From assembly GCA_914767715.1 (NCBI GenBank), contig OU612065.1, forward strand, positions 15,378,001-15,438,000: a stretch of DNA of 60,000 nucleotides, given 5' to 3'. This DNA comes from Membranipora membranacea. Its lineage: Eukaryota > Bryozoa > Gymnolaemata > Cheilostomatida > Membraniporidae. How positions within the stretch are numbered: position 1 is the stretch's first letter; each line of letters begins with the position of its first letter. Under the pieces are notes generated by a model, which worked only from the letters and a program-made list of their open reading frames with translations, had not been told where the DNA came from and made no database searches. Shown in pieces: positions 33,476 to 43,400 of this stretch. The position numbers were made by a program, and so were the translations under genes.

Positions 33476-34285
33476 TAATTGTAGTGAAAATTTTTTATCT
33501 TCTGAGATTCTTGTTGTTGTAACAAGCTCATGGTGATATTTCCTGTATTTACGATATCAAGTGAGACCTGAGATTGTATTGCTATCCACATGGATATTGG
33601 GAACGGCTTGGTTCACCTGCAAGCCAATCAGATTATAATTACCATATTCAAGTAGTTTTGAGCACTGTTATTATAAATCAGTGATTCAGATTATATAATT
33701 CAAAAACTTGTGTAAACTGATTTTCTCCATCGATCCATCCATCGTCCGGCCATCCCTGCCGGTGTTAGAAAAGATAGTAATCATGATAAGATTTGGATAT
33801 ATTGCCCGACCAAACATTCTTGCTAACTAATAACTAATTAACTAATTGTCAGAATCATTCTCCACTACTCATCTTCAAACAGTCACAAATATTAAAATTC
33901 TGTTTCACGTGACTTTTCTTATTATGAGTGTTGCGCTGGGGCATTGGTCACTACTATCATCACTTCATGGAACGCATACATACATATCTATATCCATCAG
34001 CGCCATTTGACTGTAGATGTTTTGAATGATTTATACTTGAAGGTAAATAAGGTGAATAAATTGTCATGAAAGTATGTACATCTTCTTTATTTCTTCCAAC
34101 TAAGTACGCGTATCAAACAGTTGTTCTAAACAATTACCTTCTCAATACAAAGGAAAAGACAACTCTTGCAAACAAACAAAAAATTGACTAAACTACATCA
34201 GAGAGTTTTGCGTCTAACTCACTGATAAAATTATTTTACTTATGTGAGGTTGTGGATATTTGTTTGCATACATATCCTCACTAGG
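33476..34285. other. Spacer between the array and the TPR gene
   Basis: Unique AT-rich sequence with no repeat unit of the preceding array. It is downstream of the minus-strand TPR gene and should hold its 3'UTR and polyadenylation signals. No other feature is visible. Confidence 0.45.
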
Positions 34286-37200
34286 TTATAGGTGTAGATC
34301 TTGTAATGCCTCAGCTTGTGTTTGCTGTATGAGGTTAATCACATACACCGCTTTCCCAACCTTCTCATGCTTGGGTCCTAGAATACTATGGCGGATAAAC
34401 AGTGTCTTATTCTCATATTCTAAGGCCATATCTAGCACATTCATTGACAGATATGCAACCGCCATATTTTCATATGTGTCTGCTACATCTAGCCGGTTTT
34501 CACCATACTTTCCTACTGTTATTGTCAGAGACTTGTGGTAATATTCCAAAGCATTTCCAAAATCATCCCTCTCATTGTACACATTGGCTATGTTGTTATA
34601 TGAGCCTGCGACTTCTGAATCATTATCTTCTGGTGACTTCAGCCTAAGAGCTAAAGCTTTTTTGTGGCAATCCAAAGCTTTATCAAATTCTCTCTTGTTT
34701 CGGTGAAGGTCTCCCATATTGTTATAGGTTGTAGCCACATCAGGATGATTTTCCCCGACAGTTGTTAGCCTGACAGCTAATGATTTGTTATATAAATCTA
34801 TCGCTGTGTCAAACTCTCCTTTGTCTTTTAGCTGGCTTGCTATGTTGTAATAGGATGAAGCTACTGCAGGATGGTTTTCACCCACTGTATTTAGTCTGAT
34901 ACTCAAAGCCTTTCTGTAATATTTGAGAGCCTTGTCCTGATCACCTTTCTTAGAATAGTAGCTGGCTAGACTGTTGTAAGCGTCTGCCACATAGGGATGG
35001 TTCTCTCCTAGCTCTGTCAGTCGAATCCGCTACATTTCGCCAATGTACATTTTGCCAATGCTATGTTTTGCCAATCACAAATCGCCAATCACATTTTGCC
35101 AAAGACATTTCGCCAATCTTATTTTGCCAATCACATTTCGCCAAAGATGTTTTGCCAATCTTATTTTGCCAATCACATTTTGCCAAAGACATTTCGCCAG
35201 TCATATTTTGCCAATCACATTACACCAAAGATGTTTTGCCAATCTCAATTTCCCAATCTCATTTTGCCAAAGATACTTTGCCAATCTCATTTTGCCGATC
35301 ATAAATTGCCAATAACATTTCGTCAACAACCCCAATTGCCAATTAAGGCGTAGAAATATTCATTCCATAAATGCTTCATGATGATGGTAAGGAATGCGTA
35401 CCGGGTCAACTGTCGGTATGGGACGACTCCAACTGTTTTTGATGAGCACGCGCAATCAGCACTTATTGATTGTTCCCTCTTCATGGTTCTGGTTTTACTA
35501 TCCTCATCCCTTTTTGCTGTGACCGTTACAATTACCGATATCAGCACCTGTATTTTTTCCAAAAAATTCAGATTTCAGACTATATTGTCGACCGCAAATC
35601 TGGATTTGTATTTGCTGTGATCTAAAGTTTAATGACAGATAGTAAGCAATATAGTTTGGTATTAGACACCATATCTATTCAGGGGGGGGGGAGACTATGA
35701 ACGTTTATTCTGCTGTTCAGTCATACATTAATTAAGCACCTACAGGAATAATTATGATAGTATGTTATAAGCACACACTGATATAATATAATATAATGTC
35801 AATGGTTGAACACATAAAGTTATTATATACTCTAGAGTGGACAATGTGTACAAAAATGAATCTGCCCCATTTTCCCAATGTCATTTTCCCACCAAGCCAT
35901 TTTCCCACCTCCCATTATCCCACCTGGTTGATTTCGCACTGTGCCAATTTCCCACCTGCACTTTTTCCCACCAATCTAGTTTCCCACCAGGCCGTTTTCC
36001 CACCAAATAGTTTTGCCAACAGGACAATTTCCCACCAAACAATTTTCCCAACAGGACAATTTACCACAGTGCTGTTTTCCCACGACACAAATTTTTCACC
36101 GCTCAGTTTTTCCTTCGCAGCCTTTTTGCAAGCTAAGCTGTTCACGTTCACAATTACGTTAATGACAATAAAAGTATATATATCTTCCTGCTCTCAGCTC
36201 GTACTCACTCCTTGTTAGTGACTTAATATTGATTAAATGCAGAAAAGTATTTAGTCTTCTCATCTCTTCATCCAATTCTAAACAAGAATTGGAGAAACAA
36301 ATGCATTTATTTGTGATCAAATTCCTGTTAAAAATACAAATCGGCATATCAAGTCATGCACCCTAGAATTTGATCATATCATATGCTGGTGTGCGCAGCG
36401 GATTGGAATTACCGTCGGCTGGAATGAACACCAACGGGATTGCAATTAGCTGGAATGAAAGTAGACTGGTATGAAAGTCGAAAACCCTGGAATGAACATA
36501 AAAAGTGCTGGATTGAACGTAGACTACATTAGTATATAGAATCAACGCAAGAGCAACTCCCCAAAATAATTGTATAAATTAATGATGATCATTCACAAAG
36601 GCACTCACATCTGTTTATGATGAGGGACTTAATTTCTGATGGCTAGATTGAATCAAGCGGGAATTTAGTGCAAAAATTGAAATGGTAATGAAATACTGAA
36701 AGAGGAAAAGTGACCCTTTGTATATTCATCAGCAAAACGATGGTCAAGCATTAACGAAATCAGGTGCAGCTAATGAATCATAGTACTTTACACCTTAGTT
36801 CATTGTTATCTGTAAACATTCATTTTTTGTAATGGTAATTGTGACAGTGGACATTGTTTTCCCTGCACGCTGTCCACTAGTTGTCATTTATTGAAATAGC
36901 TAACTGGTATCACCAATGTGGTTAAGTTATCACATCTGTTATGTTCGTGATAAGAACATAAAGATGCGCTTTTATCTATCACCTACACTGTATTTCGCGA
37001 CTCAATTTTTCTTTTAATAATGCTGTCAGTGATAGCAATAAAATCCATCTATCCACCTATATACAATGTATGGGAACATACCAAAATCATGTTGCAATCC
37101 AATCGATGACGTCATAGCTACTGCTAGTTTTTTAGCCGTCTGTCAAGTCCTATCACTGTCGGAGACTTTTAATTGATTTTTTAAAAACCTTTTTGTCTTA

Positions 37201-40200
37201 AAATGTACACAACAGAGTAAACACCCCTACTCATTTTAGGACGCTACCGCAAAGGTAGAATCGCGCTACAGCGGGTGATGCAGGGAAACTCCCACCCTCC
37301 CCCACCGAACTTAGCTTGTCAAGACCGGCTGCCGTTACCGGTACCAAACATAATAAATAAATACAAATAGTACGAAACGCGCAGCACATGTGGTTTGGCA
37401 TGGATTTATTGAATTACCTTAGCATAATCACAAATTATAAATTTAAACCAAAACCCTGATTGTGTCAAGCATTGTTACAGTTATTGTCCATAAGACGTAT
37501 GCTGGTTTTATAACACAATTATTTTGGGGAGTTGCTCTCCTGTTGACTCTTTATACCAACTAATGTAGTCGGCGTTCAATCCAGCACTTTCTACGTTCAT
37601 TTCAGGATTTTTTACTTCCATACTAGACAACGTTCATTCCAGTAAGTTCAATCCCGTCGACGTTTGTTCCAGCCGATGTTCATTCCAAGTGTTTGTGTGC
37701 ATCTTCTGTTTATAAACAGGCGCCCCCATAAATCTGACAACAGCCCCTTAGGTGAACCAAGGAGTCTTTAACTCCTTGGGTGAACACAACTATGTGTTAT
37801 TACAAGGAATTGTACAAGAGCGAAGTTTTGAAAAATAATAAGAAAACTGTTCAAGTCATTTCATAACCTCTGCCAGAATTTTTAACACCAACGGTCATAG
37901 AGACCATACAGAAGGAGGATTGTTTCAACCGAGCTCAAATCAGGCTGTTTGAGCTGGGTGAGCCTCTGCCAAGGAGGACAAGAGCAGAGACCCTTAGGCT
38001 GAGGAGAAGACTGAAGACCCTTTGTGAGAGGAGGAGGGATGGTCAAGTCAATGTAACTGACTTCCTTGAAGCTGTTAGCCACAACATCAGGTTCGGGGTC
38101 AACCACAGAGACCAGTAGGATTGGTATGTTGTGAAAATACTGACTTACATGCATGTTGCAACTGTTACCTTGTTTAGATTAAAGGCTGGCCCAATGCAAA
38201 AAATTGAATTTCTTGATGGAGTGGGTGATGGTAGATAATTATGTAACTCATAGTGTAAAGTTATTTTATAAGATAAGGGTTTGTTGTACTTCAAAGGGAA
38301 TTACATCCTAATAATACCCCAAGTAGAATAACAATAGTAACGTTAAACGCCAACTGAATCTTGTTTAACTTATTTCACTAAGAATTGAAATAAAATTAAT
38401 ATGTTAAAATTGTAGACCAAATACCAAGTTTGAGATACTATAAGTCCTTGGAAAGAAATCGATACTTTATAATTTATGTACTCCAAATCCTCATTATGGC
38501 CTCTGTACATCCATATTACTTCAATTTGTCTTTTTCTTTATTGAAGGTGATCTCAGGGGAGGAGTGGGACGCTCAATTTATCACTAATAAATTCATGTTA
38601 ACTGCAATTATTCTACTAGGAGAAGGAGAAACGACATATTTCCAGGGTACAACATAGCCGATTGTGTTTTATGAATTTTTATGTTCAACTCTCTTTTGTA
38701 ATTCAAATTGTGTTTTCTCATAGCATTATGTATCCATACAGCAATATTTTAATATCTTCGTAACAGGAAAACCTACAAAAAATGCCTTGAATCCTTGCGT
38801 TTATCATTAGTCCACATTATATTGAATGTAAAATCCCATCAACCTCAACATTTTCACTTCCATTTTGACGTTTTTTTGCATACATTATTTGATATCATAA
38901 AAAATCATCTCTACAAATTCATAATATACGTATAAATCTCAAAAAGGAAATTTTTTTAGTTGATATTCTTTGTTCACATTCTAAACATTCTCCCTTTTCC
39001 TTGGTGATGAAATTTTGGCCATAGGTGTTTTTTCTGCGGTCGGTCTTGTACAATGGTTTATTATCTGCGCTACCTGGAACGCATAGGTCTTTGCTACATT
39101 GTTTGCTAATCCACACAGGGTAGTAATTGCTACGTACAGCTTTCAATGTGTTGCTGGTTTTGAGTATTTGCTTTCTTTTGCCAATTGAGATCTTAGTCAT
39201 GTCAGTACTGAGTGGTCGAGTAAAGTTATTTTGAGATGGATCTGGTTTTCCAGTGATGGTAGTGTAGTAGTAGTTAATTTTGTCAACAAACTGCTGGGGT
39301 GAACGAAGCAATCCGTCTAAAACATTAAATGGGATGGTGTCTTTGTCCTTTTGTTTGGATCTAGTGTCTTTACGCCTAGCCACCAGTTAGCAGAACCTGC
39401 CTTGAGGCTGTATCTTTGTACTATATGATAACTTGTTTGGGATCTGGTAATAAGATGTTCAAGGGTTGAGCGTAGATAGATGTAGGTGGGTTTTCCCCAG
39501 TTGAAAACAGACAAAAAATGTTATCTTCTCAACACAACTAGGCAAGGTCGAGTGTAGAACCAATATATATAATTTTACTGGCAACGAAAGTCATCTCATT
39601 AGAATTGTTTTGCACTCAGTGCATATGAATGCAAATGAAACTCAGTGCCAATGAAGAACTCACATTCAAACTTCTTCAGGAGTAAGATCACAACAAATTC
39701 TTTACATAAAAACACTATTTTTGGCATGCACATTTGTTGGAATGAGAGTTGCTTCCCCTGTCGAGAGAGAAGACAACCAGGACTTATCCCATGTGAAATA
39801 GCTAATAACTGTCTTAAAATGGAAAAATATCAAATTAAGTTAAATTTGTATTGTCATATTAATACTAATAACATACATCTCAAAGGATGCTTGAGACTAG
39901 AACGACCAAAATGGTAGTTTGAACAGGCAATCTATAAAGCATCCCCCAGTGGAAGTCAAATTGCCGACGACACAAATATATCTTCCAATGATCACGAAAT
40001 TAAAAAAAAGGCCATAAAATTGAACGATAGTGCTTGAGTAATGAATTGACTTTAAACTATACAAAAACAAAAAGAAACAAATCTTAGATCCTGAACAGTA
40101 CCATATAAAACTTGGTAATCAGGTTTTAAAGACAAAAAAATAGCACTTCATTTCTCGGCATTCACCTTGATGAGAGCATAGTTTTGAAAACAAATATTTG

Positions 40201-43200
40201 AAAAGTTTGTCGGAGATTGAAGTACATCCTATTTTTAATGCGTTGTGTACAACCATATCATAATATTCATATGATGATCAAATTGTATAACACATTGTTT
40301 TATCCACATTAAATTTATGGTATTGAGTTTTATGGTCATGTCGCATATTGTCATCTAAATCACACCTATTCACTTCAAAAATCCGCCCACATAGCTATGT
40401 GACCTCTTTCTTTTCTGTGAATCAAATAGTGCCCATTGAAATGATTGTTAAATACCGTAAATTGTTACTTTTTTTAATAATAATGGCGAGTTAGAAATCA
40501 AAACCCCAGCCGTAACAGCCACTTGGTGCAAACTTGTTGAATTCCTACCAACTGGGGGAGGAGGGGCGGCTCCTTTTGCCTTGCGTGAGAGTTTGGCGTC
40601 CTCGCTGCGGGGTGTGTTTTGAATCTTGCCAAGTAGGCTGCGTGTCCGGGCCAGCCTTGTGGAAAGTAGGCTTCATTGTCCTGACAGGGTCGCCTCACTA
40701 TTCCTGGACTTATCCTACCATGCCACTGCTTTATTTTATTTCACTATTTTAGTGCATTTATTTTAAATACAATAAATTGTTGCAGAAAAAAATGATAGAT
40801 TTTCCTTTCCTCTGTAGGCTAGGCCTCTGGCCTGCAACCATTGACTTCACACGTTATGTCAATGTTATGTCAACAAATAATCTTTTAAACAATATTATAG
40901 CGTCCTGTTAAAACAGCTTACCTTCAACCTTGGTTGCCACCACGGCCGTCAGTTTATTCAAAATTCATTCTTCCCAACATTATTTTTCACAGATAACATG
41001 ATAATATCTTTTCTGTCAATCTACTATTTAATTTTTTTTACTTTTCAAGGCTTATATTGTATAACATTCTTTGAGACTGAAAATTCTTCCAATAAAGTAT
41101 TAAAACAAAAATGTGTGCACTCAACATATTATTGAAATGATTTCAATAGGTTCCTAATTGATGTATGAACGAGCAGCACAATAAACATAAAGAGTAATTT
41201 CCAGAATAGATATGATGCCATTACTAAACTATATGGCTTACCATCTGACATTACACATTTGATGATAGCAAATACAAAACCAGATTTGCGGTCAACGATC
41301 TAGTCTGAAATCTGAATTTTTTGGATAAAACATAGGAGCTGATATCGGTTATGGTAATGGTCACAGCAAAAAGGGATGATGATAGTAAACCAGAACCATG
41401 AGGAGGGAACAATCAATAGTACCAATTGGATTCGTCCCATCCCGACAGTTGACCCGGTACGCATTCCTTACCATCATCATGAAGCCTTTTTGGAACGAAT
41501 ATTTGTACGCCTTAATTGGCAATTTATGATTGGCAAAATATCTTTGGCAAAATATGATTGGCAAAATGAGATTGGCAAAATGTCTTTGGCAAAATGTGAC
41601 TGGCAAAATGAAATTGGCAAAATGTCTTTGGCAAAATGTGACTGGCAAAATGAGATTGGCAAAATGTATTTGGCAAAATGTGATTGGCAAAATAAGATTG
41701 GCAAAACATCTTTGGCGAAATGTGATTGGCAAAATAAGATTGGCGAAATGTCTTTGGCAAAATGTGATTGGCGATTTGTGATTGGCAAAACATAGCATTG
41801 GCAAAATGTTCATTGGCGAAATGTCTGCCACCCCTGTCAGTCTGATAGCGAGGGATTTTTCATAGTAGTCAAAAGCTTTTGCGAGGTCTCCTTTCTCAAC
41901 ATGAACGTTTGCTGTGTTGTGATATATGAAGGAAATAGCAACATCAGGCTGCTTATCTCCTAAACTTTCGAGCTTAAGGGCGATCGATTTGTTATGGTAC
42001 TCTAGTGCCCTGTCACTTTCATTCGTTTTGTGATAGGTTGTTGCTAGAGTGTTGTAGAGGTCAATTAAATACTCATCACCTGGGTCTGTGAACTGAAAAC
42101 ATCTCTCCGCACATTTCAGAGCTTTTTGATACTGTCCGAACCGTTGCAAAATTTTAGCAACTGTCAGCAGAAGTTGAGAATCAGCGGTAGCATTTTCTAC
42201 TAGGCCTAGGAGTTGTTCAATGTACCAAGATCTCAGCCCATTTTTGACCTGTTCATCGACATGAGGAAAGCCTCCTTCTGACTTTTTTATGACATCAAAT
42301 ATCATATCCCTGTCGGACTCCATTTTGGCTTGGGCTTTTTGCGCTTGGATATCAGAGAGTGCTTGGATCAGACACTCACTGTCCCCAACCACTGCGGATC
42401 TGAGATCTTTGGTCTGTGTACTGGGAAGGCCAATTTCGAAGGTCACTTCAGGGTCATCAATGGCATTCGATATCTCAAATAAGCACCATGCCCTTTTCAC
42501 AGGTATCGGGTCGTTCCATGGTGAAAGAGCCAGCAGCACATTTCCTATGTTTCTAACTCCATCTCTAAATGTAGTGCAAAACCAGTTGAAGTCTTTGGAA
42601 GTCATCTCATTTTGATCATTGGTGAAAAGATCAAACCAAAAGTATGCTTCTGGATGTTCCTTGGCATGCTGCTCCATAACGTCAACTACCACATCATAGA
42701 ATGCATACTGCCAGGCATGAGACACGAAGACTGTAGCTGTAGCTACAAATGGTCTGCCATCGGAGTCTTTTAAGCCCTCATATTTACCGATGTAGGGCTT
42801 TCCAGTACCTGCTGACTCTGATTTGACGATGGTGCGGTTGCATTGTGAAGTTGTCAAGTGTTCAGTTTTCACTTGTGGGTGATCAGCAATAAACTTGCGG
42901 ATAGCAGAGATATGCATACCAATAGGTCGAGCATCTAAAAGATTACAGGAAAGATAGGAATTTAATTTCTTGCTCAACACAAAATATATCCTGACGCAAC
43001 CTAAATAAGCCTGTTTCATTAGTATTTTGTATACATGTTTTGTTTGATACAAGATATTGCAAGCTGTGGATATGTTTCAAAGGAGGACTTTACACAAACT
43101 CAGCCATCAGAAGGAAAGCCTGAATCAGATCATTTCTCTTTCTTAGTTATTCGGTTCTGGAGCAGAGACTAACAAACTCCTGTCGAGAGGCAAAAATGAG

Positions 43201-43400
43201 CAACACTAACAGGCATCCAAATTTATGAACAATTGAAATATCAGGCTCTCGTCATAGCAAGAAAAATCCACTGTCTGCAAGTCTCAACCATTTTAACATA
43301 AAACGATTCACTCACCACTTGTTGTTTGTTCAGTCGACTCCTTAGTTTCTGTTGTGTCTTTCGCAGATTTTTTACTGCTTTTTTTGTCAGTTGACATCAT
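34286..43400 (-). CDS. FVSHAW-domain / kinesin-light-chain-type TPR protein, split by a 6.8-kb element
   Basis: Exon 1 is 43316-43400 (ATG ATG; a lysine-, serine- and threonine-rich 28-residue tail). Exon 2 starts at 42934; the phase 1 junction makes an Asp codon. Around residues 95-230 lies VFVSHAWQYAFYDVVVDVME, YFWFDLFTNDQNE and LLALSPWNDPIPVKRAWCLFE, a TIR-like domain also found before TPRs in other eukaryotic proteins. TPR units of 42 residues of the kinesin light chain / nephrocystin-3 kind follow (YHKTNESDRALEYHNKSIAL, EKGDLAKAFDYYEKSLAIRL). Exon 2 coding stops matching at 41832, inside a TPR. The gene resumes at 35029 with TELGENHPYVADAY and about five more TPRs, to the TAA at 34286. 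The gap 35030-41831 is a mobile element, GT at one end and AG at the other. Joining the pieces gives 85+1103+744 nt, 643 residues, one frame. TPRs mediate protein binding, so a scaffold or sensor role is likely. Whether the element is spliced out or breaks the gene is open. Confidence 0.75.
35041..35336 (+). repeat. 14-bp tandem array, left tip of the fold-back element
   Basis: About 21 units follow the pattern CCAATCACATTTTG or CCAAAGACATTTCG, alternating between TTTTG and TTTCG endings. Because 14 bp is not a multiple of three, all three plus-strand frames stay open and read related 14-residue peptides such as FCQSHFAKD; these are not genes. The same array appears inverted at 41520-41826. 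Confidence 0.9.
35868..36125 (+). repeat. 16-bp degenerate tandem array (TTTTCCCACC type)
   Basis: About 15 units of 15-17 bp have the core TTTTCCCACC or TTTCCCACCA with a variable 6-bp filler. The array lies just inside the left terminus of the fold-back element. I found no inverted partner in the window. In layout (short TTTTNCCA core, constant period) it resembles the 14-bp arrays but has a different core and period. Confidence 0.8.
36395..37705. mobile_element. Nested 1.3-kb inverted-repeat element with GTTCATTCCAG arrays
   Basis: The left end (about 36395-36575) and the right end (about 37520-37705) are inverted copies. Read from the right tip inward they share GCCGATGTTCATTCCA, CAATCCCGT, TCATTCCAG, GTTCAATCCAGCACTTT, ACTAATGTAGTC and ATTATTTTGGGGAGTTGCTC. 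The outer part consists of units of 15-21 bp centred on CATTCCAG. The central 0.9 kb has no convincing open frame, so it looks non-autonomous. It lies inside the larger fold-back element and probably inserted into it. Confidence 0.75.
37706..41108. other. Interior of the fold-back element, no recognised transposase
   Basis: This AT-rich interior holds three minor items: a minus-strand open frame of 90 codons at 37882-38154 with a proline-rich stretch, an overlapping pair of minus-strand frames at 38919-39514, and a GC-rich patch at about 40500-40710. None matches a transposase, reverse transcriptase or integrase I can recognise. The element therefore appears non-autonomous or decayed. Confidence 0.45.
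38919..39514 (-). pseudogene. Uncharacterised coding-like remnant in two overlapping frames
   Basis: A frame at 39317-39514 reads NWGKPTYIYLRSTLEHLITR and continues to SLKAGSANWWLG. The next frame, 38919-39383, carries on with RRKDTRSKQKDKDTIPFNVL and SPQQFVDKINYYYTTITGK to RFIRIL. Neither starts with ATG. The composition looks like real protein, and the two frames overlap by about 67 bp near 39317-39383, as expected for one coding sequence broken by a frameshift, or for exons of a gene. I do not recognise the family. Lying inside a mobile element, it could be an element protein or a captured host fragment. Confidence 0.25.
41520..41826 (-). repeat. 14-bp tandem array, right tip of the fold-back element
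   Basis: This is the reverse complement of the array at 35041-35336 (TTGGCAAAATGTGA-type units, about 21 copies). In the minus-strand gene frame it is open, so the open frame of exon 2 runs on through the array to 41361. The resulting tail of 14-residue peptides comes from the element and is not part of the conserved protein. Confidence 0.9.

Larger units (their letters stand above)
35030..41831. mobile_element. Fold-back type element with ~0.74-kb inverted termini and 14-bp tip arrays
   Basis: The left end (35030 to about 35778) and the right end (about 41109 to 41831) are reverse complements. Each outer tip is an array of about 21 units of 14 bp. Inside it follows a shared unique part: GGCGTA(G/C)AAATATTC, GATGATGGTAAGGAATGCGT, ACCGGGTCAACTGTCGG, TTCAGATTTCAGACTA, and further to GCACACA. 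The termini differ by scattered substitutions and an insertion of about 18 bp. The interior (35780-41108) carries a 16-bp array, a nested inverted-repeat element, a GC-rich patch and one uncertain open frame. I recognise no transposase. It sits inside a TPR repeat. Short direct repeats flank it (ATTCGACTGACAG at 35014-35026 and ATCAGACTGACAG at 41834-41846, gene sense), 11 of 13 identical; these may be a worn target duplication or merely equivalent TPR codons. Long termini made of short repeats resemble Foldback/Galileo elements; family membership is not shown. Confidence 0.85.

Noticed and set aside
34260-34647. Plus-strand open frames of 81 and 93 codons opposite the TPR gene
   Set aside because: They are antisense shadows of the TPR coding sequence.
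35041-35336. CRISPR-like regular array
   Set aside because: The units are 14-bp direct repeats without unique spacers, paired with an inverted copy in a eukaryotic mobile element.
35043-35353. Three overlapping 78-96-codon plus-strand frames with repeated peptides
   Set aside because: They come from the 14-bp array, which is open in all frames; no start context or other support.
37882-38154. 90-codon minus-strand frame with a proline-rich segment
   Set aside because: Protein-like in composition, but no homology I can name and no flanking exons; left as an unannotated part of the element interior.
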